Shown here: piece after piece, positions 8,509 through 16,328 of the stretch
Layout: every line of letters starts with the position of its first letter
Position numbering within the stretch: the first letter of the stretch is position 1
Assembly: GCA_910583745.1 (NCBI GenBank)
Contig: CAJTZC010000016.1
Coordinates: forward strand, 1 to 25,972
Direction: 5' to 3'
Length of the DNA: 25,972 nucleotides
DNA from: an uncultured Bacilli bacterium
GTDB lineage: Bacteria > Bacillota_I > Bacilli_A > RF39 > UBA660
Notes under the pieces: generated by a model
What the model was told of the DNA's origin: nothing
What the model saw: the letters and a program-made list of their open reading frames with translations, nothing else
The model's database searches: none
Made by a program: the position numbers and the translations under genes

Positions 8509-8556
8509 AAGGCCCTTCTTTCTATATATCTGGCCCTTGCGTTTTATCCGGACCTT
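8509..8556 (-). repeat. Degenerate leader repeat of the surface pseudogene
   Basis: Two diverged copies of the 18-bp unit seen at 1-55 and 10289-10334. On the minus strand AAGGTCC (8556-8550) and AAGGGCC (8538-8532) precede GGGCCTT (8515-8509), next to the GTG start. Pairing between the first arm and the start-proximal sequence persists with one G-U pair. Confidence 0.65.
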
Positions 8557-8568
8557 ATCTTCTTTTAA

Positions 8569-8598
8569 ATTTTCTCATTTCTACTGCTCGGCTGTCAA
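8569..8598 (-). promoter_or_regulatory. Promoter of the surface pseudogene
   Basis: On the minus strand TTGACA (8598-8593), 18-base spacer, GAAAAT (8574-8569). Same design and flanks as the promoter of the intact paralogue. Confidence 0.72.
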
Positions 8599-8639
8599 CA
8601 TTTTTTCTTTTGCTTTACTACAATTTTATTCTTCTGGAA

Positions 8640-8671
8640 AATTAAAAACAGACTTATTTATGCAGTCTGTT
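8640..8671 (-). terminator. Terminator of the intact surface-protein gene
   Basis: On the minus strand AACAGACT (8671-8664), 9-base loop, AGTCTGTT (8654-8647), followed by TTTAATTTT. It separates the intact gene from the downstream pseudogene's promoter. Confidence 0.82.
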
Positions 8672-8740
8672 CAGTTCTCTCATAAGTTTTCCATCACTTT
8701 TTTACTCATGATTATAAAGTATATTTATTGTATTTTTCTT

Positions 8741-10264
8741 CTAAACTTGCAAAAAATATGGATTATCGATGGTACCATTTCCTTGGAGTTTATCTAGGTA
8801 TTCAACTTTGAGATTTATGACAGGCGCAACTGCACCTTCATAATGAGCATACTGGTGCTCGCCACCATTTTCTATAGCTATATAGACATTTTTATTCCAA
8901 ACCCGATAGGCGGACATTGTCCAGTACCATTTATCTTTATGTAAATAATAATCGTTATTAGTTACACTATAAATTCCTCCAGCAATCATTATTTCATCTG
9001 CTGTTAAAAGTCCTACTGGATAAGTCAATGCTCCATTACCATTTGCTACACTGACTGTAAATTTATCATTTTCTTGAGAACAATTCAGTTTTGGATTATG
9101 CCTTGCCATCCTACCATATACCGAAAAATTTTGTAAATCATTACCAAAGCCACTATTTGAGGTTTCTCTATCATTACAAAAAATTACATCTGCTACATAA
9201 TCCCCGTATCCTGTGTCTAATATATTTCGTTTATACCAATTATCTACCGCAATCTTTATCTCTGAATTTGTCTCGTTTCTCAGAGCCTCTTCTTTGCTTA
9301 TACTCGCCTTACCTTGAAGCCCACCAAACATCCAGCCTACATATTTTGCATCATCATGATACGAATTCCATACTTGATTCGTCAAAGCGAAACCTCTCGT
9401 ATAAGCGTTTTCAGCAGCTGTTCCAGCTCCGTCATATTGCATTCGCACTGTTCCGTCTCCATTGAACCGGATAATCCTCCACCACATATCTTGTCCACTT
9501 GCATTCTTTCCAAATTTTATGTAGTTGTTTGGAGCCGTTCCTCTGAAGTAGTAACTCGTCCCGTAGTCATCTGCCATAGCAAATAGTCCATCTGCTGTCT
9601 CATCAGTTGTCGCCGGATTTCTAAAATTCGTTAGATTCGTCTCACTTATCTTTATATTCAAATTTGCGAGTATTTCTTCTACAGTCAATTTTTTTGTACT
9701 TTCATTCAATGTGAACTTTGTTATAAACTGAGCATTTAAATCTTGTGTTTGGTCTATATCTGGTAAATTTTCAAATGTGATTCTTACTCTATAAGTATAT
9801 GTATGTCCTGCTGGAACAAGTAAATGGTCTGCCAAGAGTTGAGTCGACGTCGCTTCACTTCTTGGGACATTTGCGTTAGCTGTCTCAATATTCTTCCATA
9901 CTGCTCCTGTATCATCGCTTTTCTCTTCTAAAGTATAAGTCAAAGATTCTGCCAAGTATGTATTGATTAAATCATCCCAACTTATCTTTGCAAAGGCATC
10001 CCTCGTTCCTGTGTTTTCGATGACTAATTCTTTTTCAATTGTGTCTCCAAAGTTCCAAGTACCTTCTATATTTTCTACTGCTTCATCGTTATCTTTAAAC
10101 GTTAGAGCTAAATCACCACTTCTTATAGAAATTTTCTCTTCTTCTTTTTCTACGGGCACGTTGAAGAAAGCATAACTTACTCCTATTATGACCACTAGTA
10201 CAGGTATTATCAATCCTATATATATTATCTTCTTTTTTAATTCTTTTTTACTATTTTCTTGCAC
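8741..10264 (-). CDS. SipW/TasA-type secreted surface protein, intact family member
   Basis: Predicted exported protein of 507 residues. Residues 12-31 form a hydrophobic signal ending in GVSYAFF, the form typical of proteins cut by SipW-type signal peptidases. Residues 45-190 resemble the TasA/CalY beta-rich domain (RSGDLALTF, VIENTGTRDAFAKISW, RVRITFENLPD). A second region (about 235-507) holds YYFRG...WWRIIRFNGDGTVRM, then VADVIFCNDR with C363, C395 in NCSQENDKFTV, PVGLLTADEI, and a conserved end APVINLK...GTIDNPYF. The Cys pair is present in all copies that cover it and may form a disulfide. I do not know a function for the second region; it faintly recalls DUF6273-like modules. Start is GTG with AGAGGG ahead of it, inside a repeat-bearing leader. 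Ligand and host interaction are unknown. Confidence 0.82.
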   Translation of the reverse strand: MQENSKKELKKKIIYIGLIIPVLVVIIGVSYAFFNVPVEKEEEKISIRSGDLALTFKDNDEAVENIEGTWNFGDTIEKELVIENTGTRDAFAKISWDDLINTYLAESLTYTLEEKSDDTGAVWKNIETANANVPRSEATSTQLLADHLLVPAGHTYTYRVRITFENLPDIDQTQDLNAQFITKFTLNESTKKLTVEEILANLNIKISETNLTNFRNPATTDETADGLFAMADDYGTSYYFRGTAPNNYIKFGKNASGQDMWWRIIRFNGDGTVRMQYDGAGTAAENAYTRGFALTNQVWNSYHDDAKYVGWMFGGLQGKASISKEEALRNETNSEIKIAVDNWYKRNILDTGYGDYVADVIFCNDRETSNSGFGNDLQNFSVYGRMARHNPKLNCSQENDKFTVSVANGNGALTYPVGLLTADEIMIAGGIYSVTNNDYYLHKDKWYWTMSAYRVWNKNVYIAIENGGEHQYAHYEGAVAPVINLKVEYLDKLQGNGTIDNPYFLQV

Positions 10265-10269
10265 GTTAA

Positions 10270-10299
10270 AAGGTCCCTCTTTCTATCTATCCGGACCTT
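10270..10299 (-). promoter_or_regulatory. Hairpin overlapping the Shine-Dalgarno of the intact surface gene
   Basis: On the minus strand AAGGTCC (10299-10293) and GGACCTT (10276-10270) are perfect complements around a 16-base loop that contains most of the purine-rich ribosome binding site. The last G residues of the AGAGGG motif fall in the stem, and the GTG starts five bases after it. Two further arms (10317-10311, perfect; 10334-10329, AGGTCC) supplied by the repeats could pair with the same target. The effect on translation is inferred. Confidence 0.55.
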
Positions 10300-10334
10300 G
10301 TGTTCTATCCGGACCTTGTGTTCTATCCGGACCT
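10289..10334 (-). repeat. 18-bp direct repeats in the leader of the intact surface gene
   Basis: Two complete units and a 10-bp part of a third of GGTCCGGATAGAACACAA (minus strand), between the promoter and the ribosome binding site. The unit contains the palindrome TCCGGA. The array and its upstream flank match the left edge of the window almost perfectly. Confidence 0.92.
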
Positions 10335-10347
10335 CTTTTACTCTTAA

Positions 10348-10377
10348 ATTTTCTCATTTTTCCTGGCCGTCTGTCAA
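10348..10377 (-). promoter_or_regulatory. Promoter of the intact surface-protein gene
   Basis: On the minus strand TTGACA (10377-10372), 18-base spacer, GAAAAT (10353-10348). Transcription would start near 10340, giving a leader of about 75 nt that contains the repeats. Confidence 0.75.
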
Positions 10378-10414
10378 TGTTTTTTCTGCCACTTTACAAT
10401 TATTTTCTTAAATT

Positions 10415-10445
10415 TTATAAAAAAGAAAAAACACCAATGGTGTTT
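10415..10445 (-). terminator. mscL terminator
   Basis: On the minus strand AAACACC, loop ATT, GGTGTTT (10445-10429) followed by TTTTCTTTTTT, directly after the mscL stop. Confidence 0.9.
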
Positions 10446-10449
10446 CAGA

Positions 10450-10929
10450 TTAATCGTTGTTTTTCAATAAATCTCTAATTTCCTTTAAAAGCTCGATTTT
10501 CTCATCTTTAGGTGGTTCAGGAGCAACTTCTGGTTCCTTCTTTTTATTGAAACTGCCCATGATTTTAACGACAATAAAGATGCATAATGCGACGATTAAG
10601 AAATCGATGACATTCTGAATAAAAACTCCATATGTAACAGTCGCTCCACCGACGACGACAGATAGACCAGAAAAATCGATGCCTCCTATGACGATTCCTA
10701 AAAGAGGCATCATTATATTTTCAACTATAGATGTGACGATTTTACCGAATGCTGAACCGATAACTACACCGACAGCCATATCGACGACATTCCCACGCGA
10801 TATAAAATCTTTAAATTCTTTAAAAGTTTTTCCTCCCGAATTTTTAAGTTTCCTAGTTTGTTCTTCTAAATCGACCTTTGGAAGCTTATGTTCCTTCTGC
10901 TCGACATGTTTTTTCGCTTTTTTTGCCAT
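10450..10929 (-). CDS. mscL: Large-conductance mechanosensitive channel MscL
   Basis: Pentameric membrane channel that opens under membrane tension to release solutes during osmotic downshock; 159 residues. The family core FKEFKDFISRGNVVDMAVGVVIGSAF begins at residue 36; helix 1 spans about 48-78 and helix 2 about 101-125, with a charged C-terminal amphipathic bundle (DEKIELLKEIRDLL, 142-155). Typical MscL begins at the FKEF segment, so this one carries an extra, highly charged N-terminal tail of about 35 residues. The start is supported by AAGGAG upstream; an internal start is not obvious. It is a single-gene unit with its own promoter and terminator. Confidence 0.96.
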   Translation of the reverse strand: MAKKAKKHVEQKEHKLPKVDLEEQTRKLKNSGGKTFKEFKDFISRGNVVDMAVGVVIGSAFGKIVTSIVENIMMPLLGIVIGGIDFSGLSVVVGGATVTYGVFIQNVIDFLIVALCIFIVVKIMGSFNKKKEPEVAPEPPKDEKIELLKEIRDLLKNND

Positions 10930-10960
10930 ATTACTTCTTCTCCTTCTTTAATACAAAAAT

Positions 10961-10990
10961 ATTATAATATGATGTTTTTCTATCTGTCAA
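10961..10990 (-). promoter_or_regulatory. mscL promoter
   Basis: On the minus strand TTGACA (10990-10985), 18-base spacer, TATAAT (10966-10961), about 32 bases before the ATG. Confidence 0.85.
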
Positions 10991-11006
10991 CTTTTCATTT
11001 CATCGG

Positions 11007-11032
11007 ATAAAAAAACACTTCAAGTGCTTTTT
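11007..11032 (-). terminator. Terminator of the first four-helix membrane gene
   Basis: On the minus strand GCACTTGAAGTG forms a short hairpin flanked by an A-run and followed by TTTTTTTATC. Its sequence matches the terminator at 12240-12266, part of a duplicated transcription unit. Confidence 0.75.
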
Positions 11033-11040
11033 AAGTATTG

Positions 11041-12150
11041 TTATTGACCGATAGGTCTCATTACGAATGGTTTTTCTCCCAAATCGGTTGGTTCATCTAA
11101 GTGAGCCGCCTCTTGTGCTGCTTCCAAATTCTCGTCCAATGATTGAATCGGCTTAAAAGTTTCAACGAGTCTGTATTGTTGACGCTCTTCTTCCATTCTA
11201 TCTAAATCTTCTCGTGCTCTTTGTAATTGTTTCGCTAAACCGACTATCACGAGTATTTCTTCTTCGATAGCTCTTTCATACTTAGTTATATTTGGACTAT
11301 TTTTATCGTGAAGAGGTAAAGCATCTTCTCCTAACTCAGCATTAAATTTCTTAAACATCTGCTTGCGCACATAGTTATTTAAAGCGAAGAGTGCTACAGT
11401 AATACCAAATCCAGCCGTCGCTACTAGTCCTAACAAAAGAGTAGAAGGAGATACAATTCCCGCGAAGATAAGTGTTGCGTATAGTAAAAACATACCAATA
11501 ACACCATAAGCACCGCTAAAAACACCTTTAACTTTTGTGATAATTCCATCGACAAGTTCTTCATTAAATTCCCTTTCCAACATCTCTTGTGTAGCTAGGA
11601 CATCTAATTTTCCAAAATGTTGTGTAATAAGCCCGCTCTCGACGATAGCTTGAGCATCTTCTTTAGCCATGCGTGGCCTTTGAAAAGTGATGTTATGTTC
11701 CCCTTTCAAAATCTCTAAACTGTGTGCGTATTCACTAAAAGCTTCTAAAATTTCATTTAAAGCTTGCTTTCTCCTGCGCGCGCGATTAAGTTTCAATTTT
11801 TGGCTAACTTCCTCTTTTAACCAGTTGATAACGTCTTTTGATGGAGAATATTTTTTCATATCGATGCGTTTTTTTTCGATGAATGCTGCTGTTCCTAAGG
11901 AAAAACCAACCGTACCTAACGCCAATAAGACTCCATTAAAACCGTTGACAGGAGGTAGACATTTATTCACATACATTAATAAAATACATGCTATGCCTGT
12001 TGCACCTCCTAAAAATCTTATGAGTCGGCCTTTCAAATTTCTGTACATCGCTTCACAAATTCGTTCGTCACAAGCCTGTGTAACTGCGTCGTATTCTGCT
12101 ATTTTATTTTCCAAAATACATTTAATCTTTTCATAATCCTTCTGTTCCAT
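11041..12150 (-). CDS. Unrecognised four-helix membrane protein, tandem paralogue A
   Basis: I do not recognise this family. The 369 residues hold a charged N-terminal helix, two membrane segments (about 44-62 and 72-91), a long charged region (95-205), two more membrane segments (about 214-233 and 237-256), a predicted coiled coil (about 291-330, with REDLDRMEEERQQ) and a C-terminal tail. The tail (321-369) is identical to that of paralogue B at 38 of 49 positions, far above the membrane segments, and ends EKPFVMRPIGQ. Both paralogues are exactly 369 residues. ATG preceded by TTTGGAGG; own promoter (12175-12203) and terminator. The long cytoplasmic-looking regions suggest a membrane-tethered scaffold or sensor, but that is speculation. 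Confidence 0.75.
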   Translation of the reverse strand: MEQKDYEKIKCILENKIAEYDAVTQACDERICEAMYRNLKGRLIRFLGGATGIACILLMYVNKCLPPVNGFNGVLLALGTVGFSLGTAAFIEKKRIDMKKYSPSKDVINWLKEEVSQKLKLNRARRRKQALNEILEAFSEYAHSLEILKGEHNITFQRPRMAKEDAQAIVESGLITQHFGKLDVLATQEMLEREFNEELVDGIITKVKGVFSGAYGVIGMFLLYATLIFAGIVSPSTLLLGLVATAGFGITVALFALNNYVRKQMFKKFNAELGEDALPLHDKNSPNITKYERAIEEEILVIVGLAKQLQRAREDLDRMEEERQQYRLVETFKPIQSLDENLEAAQEAAHLDEPTDLGEKPFVMRPIGQ

Positions 12151-12174
12151 GCTTTGCCTCCAAAAACTTCATAT

Positions 12175-12203
12175 AGAATACGCTCTTTTTTAAAAATTGT
12201 CAA
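12175..12203 (-). promoter_or_regulatory. Promoter of four-helix paralogue A
   Basis: On the minus strand TTGACA (12203-12198), 17-base spacer, TATTCT (12180-12175). The elements and the following ATA match the promoter of paralogue B. Confidence 0.82.
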
Positions 12204-12239
12204 GGAATACTAAGGACGACTTTCGTTTTATTTCTTCAT

Positions 12240-12266
12240 AGAAAAAATACTTGAAGTGTTTTTTAA
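12240..12266 (-). terminator. Terminator of the second four-helix membrane gene
   Basis: On the minus strand AAAAAACACTTCAAGTA forms a hairpin with the following T-run (TTTTTTC). It is near-identical in layout to 11007-11032. Confidence 0.72.
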
Positions 12267-12272
12267 GTATCG

Positions 12273-13382
12273 CTATTGACTAATAGGTCTCATCACAAAT
12301 GGTTTTTCTCCCAAACCACTTGGTTCATCCAAAGTAGCTGCATCTTGTGCCGCTTCCAAATTCTCGTCTAATGATTGAACTGGCTCATAAGATGCAACGA
12401 GTCTGTATTGTAGACGCTCCTCTTCTTCCATTCTATCTAACTCTTCTTGAGCCTTTTGCATTTTTTCTGCTAATAAGACGATTTCGTCAATTTCTTTTCC
12501 AATTGCTTTATCATAATCAGCTTGTCTAAATTTATTTTTATGCTGTAAATCGATAGCGTCATCTCCTAATTTTGCATTTAATTCCTCGATAAATCTCTTA
12601 CAAGTTGATGCATCCTTCTGAGCTACAGCGAAACTGACACCGAAACCCAACGTGACTAATCCTACACCGATAGGTAAAGGAAAAGCAAGATGAAGACGAG
12701 ATGGAAGTAAAAACGTAGAAAACAAAACTGTCCATGCAGCACCTATTGCTCCGTCAAGGAACATTAATCCTTTATTTGGCAGATTATAATTTTCTTTTGC
12801 TAACGTTTCTTGGGTTGCCAAAACATCTAATCTTTCAAAATGTTGAGAAATGAGGTCACCTTCGACGAGAGCTTGTGCCTCTTTTTTGGTAAAAGTTGAA
12901 CTTCTAGATAAAGTCGTCTCATAGTCTTGGCGTACAAGTTCTAAACTTAATGTCTTTTCTCTAAAAGTATTTAAAATTCGACCCAAAGCTTGTTCTCTCT
13001 TTTGAGCAAGATTCTGTTCTAATTTTTTGCTTAGGCTTTCTTTTATCCAATTGATTCCCATTTTTGAAGAACCATATTTAAGATTCATATACAGTTTTTC
13101 AGTAACTGCTCCCATACCAAAAGAGGCTAAGACTATACTTGAAACTATCGCAATAGTCGATTCAATACTTAAAATCTCTACTGGATGAATGATTTGAACT
13201 AAGATTAATAAAATGACTATACCAAAAAAGCCGGCATATTTTGATGCTCTGATGAATCGAGTTTTAAAATTCTTGTCATCTGCTTCGTGAATCTGCTCCT
13301 CACAAGAATCTTGCTTCGAACTGTACTCCTCAATTCTACTCTCTAAAATAGTCTTTATCTTTTCAAAAATTTCTATTTCCAT
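12273..13382 (-). CDS. Unrecognised four-helix membrane protein, tandem paralogue B
   Basis: Paralogue of the gene at 11041-12150, same length (369) and same plan: N-terminal charged helix, membrane segments near 47-66, 74-93, 207-227 and 234-254, a central charged block with ISQHFERLDVLATQETL (paralogue A: ITQHFGKLDVLATQEML), a coiled coil (about 290-330) and the conserved tail ending EKPFVMRPISQ. The membrane segments have diverged strongly, while the LDVLATQE block and the last 49 residues are conserved, so those parts carry the shared function. The ATG follows GTGGAGGG; promoter at 13408-13436. Not assigned to a known family. Confidence 0.75.
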   Translation of the reverse strand: MEIEIFEKIKTILESRIEEYSSKQDSCEEQIHEADDKNFKTRFIRASKYAGFFGIVILLILVQIIHPVEILSIESTIAIVSSIVLASFGMGAVTEKLYMNLKYGSSKMGINWIKESLSKKLEQNLAQKREQALGRILNTFREKTLSLELVRQDYETTLSRSSTFTKKEAQALVEGDLISQHFERLDVLATQETLAKENYNLPNKGLMFLDGAIGAAWTVLFSTFLLPSRLHLAFPLPIGVGLVTLGFGVSFAVAQKDASTCKRFIEELNAKLGDDAIDLQHKNKFRQADYDKAIGKEIDEIVLLAEKMQKAQEELDRMEEEERLQYRLVASYEPVQSLDENLEAAQDAATLDEPSGLGEKPFVMRPISQ

Positions 13383-13407
13383 AATTTCCCTCCACTAAAT
13401 CTAGTAT

Positions 13408-13436
13408 AGAATACAACTTATATTCAGAATTGTCAA
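13408..13436 (-). promoter_or_regulatory. Promoter of four-helix paralogue B
   Basis: On the minus strand TTGACA (13436-13431), 17-base spacer, TATTCT (13413-13408), the same elements as the promoter of paralogue A, so promoter and gene were duplicated together. Confidence 0.82.
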
Positions 13437-13449
13437 TCGTCGATAGAAG

Positions 13450-13477
13450 AAAAAAAGATGGAGGATTAAAATCCTCC
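13450..13477 (-). terminator. Terminator overlapping the 3' end of the DUF2207 gene
   Basis: On the minus strand GGAGGAT (13477-13471), 4-base loop, ATCCTCC (13466-13460), then ATCTTTTTTT. The upstream arm is made of the last Gly and Phe codons and the stop codon lies in the loop and stem. Confidence 0.88.
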
Positions 13478-15424
13478 ACCTCCGCCGCCACCCCCAGCGC
13501 CGCCTGCACCGCCAGAGAATCCACCACCGAATCCTCCGCCGCTGCTCATGTGAGAAGAGACACTTTCGGCATTGATAGTATTCATCGAATTAGAATACGA
13601 TTTAGTTATGCTATTGTGTATAGCGTTCATCATATAATAGTCTCTGTATGAGAAGACCATCAGAGGCATATCCGCTTCGGTTAAACCGATAGAAGACATC
13701 TGTACGCGCATCGAGTCTTGCACTTTTTTAGCAATGCCGAATACTGTCGCATATACCAAATACTTATCCCAAAGAGTGATTTCAGGAACTTCTTTGTCTT
13801 TAAACGAACCGAAATCATTCAAGAAATTCTTAAATGCACTCCACTTGAGATAATGCTCGCGACCTTTTTTCGTCCACTTCTTAAAGGAACAAGTATAGAG
13901 GAAGAAGGCAATGCTTCCTAAAAAAATGACTACATTTAAGAAAATGATTTGTATGTGCAAGAAAATTTCTATGCCTATCAATAACAATCCTAGGAAAAGG
14001 TACAATCCTGAAATGCCGATGACATGGGTATGTTCCTCGAAGAACTCTTCCTTCATCGCATCATTCTTGACCTCGATTTTCCAGGTATCGTAAGCTTTCA
14101 TGAACTGCTCAGCTGTCGATGACTTAGAAGAAAACCTCTCTATCTCATTTAGAGTCACCTTTCCCTCTTTTCCGATAGTTTCGAATAACAATTCCAATAA
14201 GATTTTTTCGGCTTCATTCGTGCCTTTTTCGCTCTTTTTAGAGAGAAGTAAATCCTTTTTATTTTTCTTTTCTCCAGGCACCTCTTCGATCGCAATGTTC
14301 TTTTTATAGATGAGATTCATTAGCGATGCACTGAAAGCATTCGTGGAGACATCTTTTGTCATGAGATAATCGACGACCTCGACATTATAATCGCCCGTAA
14401 ACTCTCTATAATATTTGTGATTAAAATTCGTTTTGTATTCCTTATCGTATTTATTATAGACATAAACCCAAAGGACGATGAGCCCACCGAGATAGATAAC
14501 ACTTAAACCGATAGCTCCAAAATAAAGAGCTTTATTGAAAATACGTTTTTTATTGGCTTCGCTCGCTCTTTCTGTCTCGACCTCGACAATGGCCTCGAAG
14601 GCATCCATTTTACTATCGTTTAAAATCTTTTCGACACTTTCAAAACCGGTTCGACCCATCGTCATTCTGATTTCGACTGGGTCACTCTTCTTATAGTTTT
14701 CAATCGTCGCGAGCACACCTTTATAGAAATAATTTCCATCCTCGTCTTTAGATTCACTGATGCCACTTATCTCACCATTCAACGCTCCATGCGCCCAAAA
14801 CCTAAAATAATCTTGCTTCATAGACCAAGGCGTCAATACCTGTAAGTTGACCTTGCCGACGTTCTCATCGAGTTTAAAGAATGTATAATAGAGCTCCGCG
14901 ATGTCGTTGTGAAGAACGACAGCCTGGTTTACATAATAGTCGAAATAAAACACTGTATAGCCACTCGAAGTTGAATTGTAGACGCGCAAATCCAATCCCG
15001 TATCAATCGATTTTTTCGTAAACACGCCCTTGTCTCCGTTAGAAGCTCTGCCGACCTCGCTAAAACTGTCCTCTTTTCTACTAAGTAAACTCCAGCCTAT
15101 CTCGTCTTGGTCGATTTTGTACGCATACACCTTAGAAAGGTTCATTCCTCGACCATTGTAGAAAGAAGAACCTGAAAAATCGACTTTTCCTTCCTCCCAA
15201 TCGGGGAATTTTTCATTCTTATACTCCAATATTCTGTGGAAGCCGTTTATCGACCCTTTGACGACATATGCTTCTTGAACGTGCATACTGCCGAGCAAAT
15301 CGACCGCGGCATTGATGTAGACTTCCTCGACCACATAATCGGGGTCGACTGGATCGGCCATGACGAGAACAGGCAACAATAAAAACAGTATTGCCAATAA
15401 TATTTTTTTTCCTAAATTTTGCAT
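13466..15424 (-). CDS. DUF2207 (YciQ-like) membrane protein
   Basis: Predicted exported and membrane-anchored protein of 652 residues. A signal peptide covers 1-23 (cut probably after VMA). An extracellular DUF2207 domain with beta-rich character fills about 28-290 (EAYVVKGSINGFHRILEY...). A membrane helix lies at about 299-322, a cytoplasmic region follows, and a pair of helices at about 467-487 and 490-511. The last 27 residues are almost pure Gly with Ser, Ala and Phe, a tail common in this family. LemA and DUF2207 genes are frequent neighbours; the joint function is not established. AGGAGG precedes the ATG. A terminator-like hairpin in the 38-nt gap after lemA suggests lower expression than lemA. 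Confidence 0.88.
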   Translation of the reverse strand: MQNLGKKILLAILFLLLPVLVMADPVDPDYVVEEVYINAAVDLLGSMHVQEAYVVKGSINGFHRILEYKNEKFPDWEEGKVDFSGSSFYNGRGMNLSKVYAYKIDQDEIGWSLLSRKEDSFSEVGRASNGDKGVFTKKSIDTGLDLRVYNSTSSGYTVFYFDYYVNQAVVLHNDIAELYYTFFKLDENVGKVNLQVLTPWSMKQDYFRFWAHGALNGEISGISESKDEDGNYFYKGVLATIENYKKSDPVEIRMTMGRTGFESVEKILNDSKMDAFEAIVEVETERASEANKKRIFNKALYFGAIGLSVIYLGGLIVLWVYVYNKYDKEYKTNFNHKYYREFTGDYNVEVVDYLMTKDVSTNAFSASLMNLIYKKNIAIEEVPGEKKNKKDLLLSKKSEKGTNEAEKILLELLFETIGKEGKVTLNEIERFSSKSSTAEQFMKAYDTWKIEVKNDAMKEEFFEEHTHVIGISGLYLFLGLLLIGIEIFLHIQIIFLNVVIFLGSIAFFLYTCSFKKWTKKGREHYLKWSAFKNFLNDFGSFKDKEVPEITLWDKYLVYATVFGIAKKVQDSMRVQMSSIGLTEADMPLMVFSYRDYYMMNAIHNSITKSYSNSMNTINAESVSSHMSSGGGFGGGFSGGAGGAGGGGGGGGF

Positions 15425-15433
15425 TGGACCTCC

Positions 15434-15460
15434 TAAAAAAAACTTAACACCCAGTTAAGC
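15434..15460 (-). terminator. Terminator or attenuator between lemA and the DUF2207 gene
   Basis: On the minus strand CTTAAC (15459-15454), 5-base loop, GTTAAG (15448-15443), followed by eight T. It lies between the lemA stop and the AGGAGG of the next gene, so read-through would set the level of the downstream protein. Confidence 0.75.
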
Positions 15461-15462
15461 TT

Positions 15463-16011
15463 TTAAAATTCAACTTTTACGTTTTCTCTTTCTGCTTCTT
15501 GAGCTTTAAAGAATTCTGCTTTTTCGAACTTGAATAACTTCGCGACGATGTTACTTGGGAACATCTCTATTTTGTTGTTTAAACCTAACGCCGTATCGTT
15601 ATAAAACTTGCGGGCATAGCTGATTTTGTTCTCCGTTTCGCCGAGTTCGTTCTGCAAACCGATAAAATTTTCGTTCGCTTTCAATTCTGGATAAGCTTCT
15701 GCTAAAGCGAACAACTTCGTCACGGCATTCGTGAGTTCGCTGTCTGCATTCATCGCTTGTTCTTTCGTACTCGCTGTCAAATACGTATTGCGAGCTTGTA
15801 CTACGTTTTCCAAAGTCTCACTTTCGTGCTTCGCATACCCTTTGACCGTATTGACCAAATTCGGAATGAGGTCGAATCTCCTCTTCAATTCTACGTCGAT
15901 TTGACTCCACTGGTCGTTGACTCTATTTCTAAGTCCGACAAGTCCATTGTAAGTGACTATGACATAGAGTGCGATGACGAACACTATGACTCCTAAAATA
16001 ATCCAAATCAT
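15463..16011 (-). CDS. lemA: LemA family protein
   Basis: Membrane-anchored protein of 182 residues. One N-terminal membrane helix (about 2-20) is followed by a long helical domain with family hallmarks: NRVNDQWSQIDVELKRRFDLIPNLV, YAKHESETLENVVQARN, AYPELKANENF, ARKFYNDTALGLNNKIEMFPSNIVAKLF. The N-terminus faces outside in studied members; the cellular role is unclear. It follows ylxM by 17 nt, with AAGGAAG as ribosome binding site, and is paired with the DUF2207 gene. It may be read from the ftsY operon promoter or from a weak promoter overlapping the ylxM 3' end (16031-16058). Confidence 0.95.
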   Translation of the reverse strand: MIWIILGVIVFVIALYVIVTYNGLVGLRNRVNDQWSQIDVELKRRFDLIPNLVNTVKGYAKHESETLENVVQARNTYLTASTKEQAMNADSELTNAVTKLFALAEAYPELKANENFIGLQNELGETENKISYARKFYNDTALGLNNKIEMFPSNIVAKLFKFEKAEFFKAQEAERENVKVEF

Positions 16012-16028
16012 TCTAAATACTTCCTTTC

Positions 16029-16328
16029 TTATGATACAATATTATCATATTTTGCCAATCGAATCAAGACATCTTCCTCTTGCTCGAATTCTCTTTTAAT
16101 AGAATCTATGTATTTTTTCATACAAATATTCCTTTCGTATTCGTCCAAAGATTCCTTTATTCCCTTGATAGTTTTGCTGACCGCATTTTTGCTGACTCCA
16201 TTGTTATTTGCGATTTCTTCGATGGTCAAGTTCTCCTCAAAATAGTCTTGAAATGTGCTTTTCTGCTTCTTGGTTAAGAGTCCTCCATACAAATCGAAAA
16301 GACCGGTATAGTGTATCATCTCTTCCAT
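16029..16328 (-). CDS. ylxM: YlxM, UPF0122 helix-turn-helix protein
   Basis: Small all-helical DNA-binding-like protein of 99 residues, with a sigma-70 region 4-like helix-turn-helix at about 35-60 (LTIEEIANNNGVSKNAVSKTIKGI). Family members are usually encoded with ffh or ftsY and are regarded as accessory to the signal recognition particle; in some species they modulate its activity. Here the ATG overlaps the ftsY stop by one base (TAATG), which supports coupled translation and the same role. The pattern LYGGLLTKKQ...FQDYFEENL is typical of the family. Confidence 0.93.
   Translation of the reverse strand: MEEMIHYTGLFDLYGGLLTKKQKSTFQDYFEENLTIEEIANNNGVSKNAVSKTIKGIKESLDEYERNICMKKYIDSIKREFEQEEDVLIRLAKYDNIVS
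16031..16058 (-). promoter_or_regulatory. Possible weak lemA promoter inside the ylxM 3' end
   Basis: On the minus strand TTGGCA (16058-16053), 16-base spacer, TATCAT (16036-16031). Plausible spacing, poor -10 match; offered as a candidate only. Confidence 0.3.
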
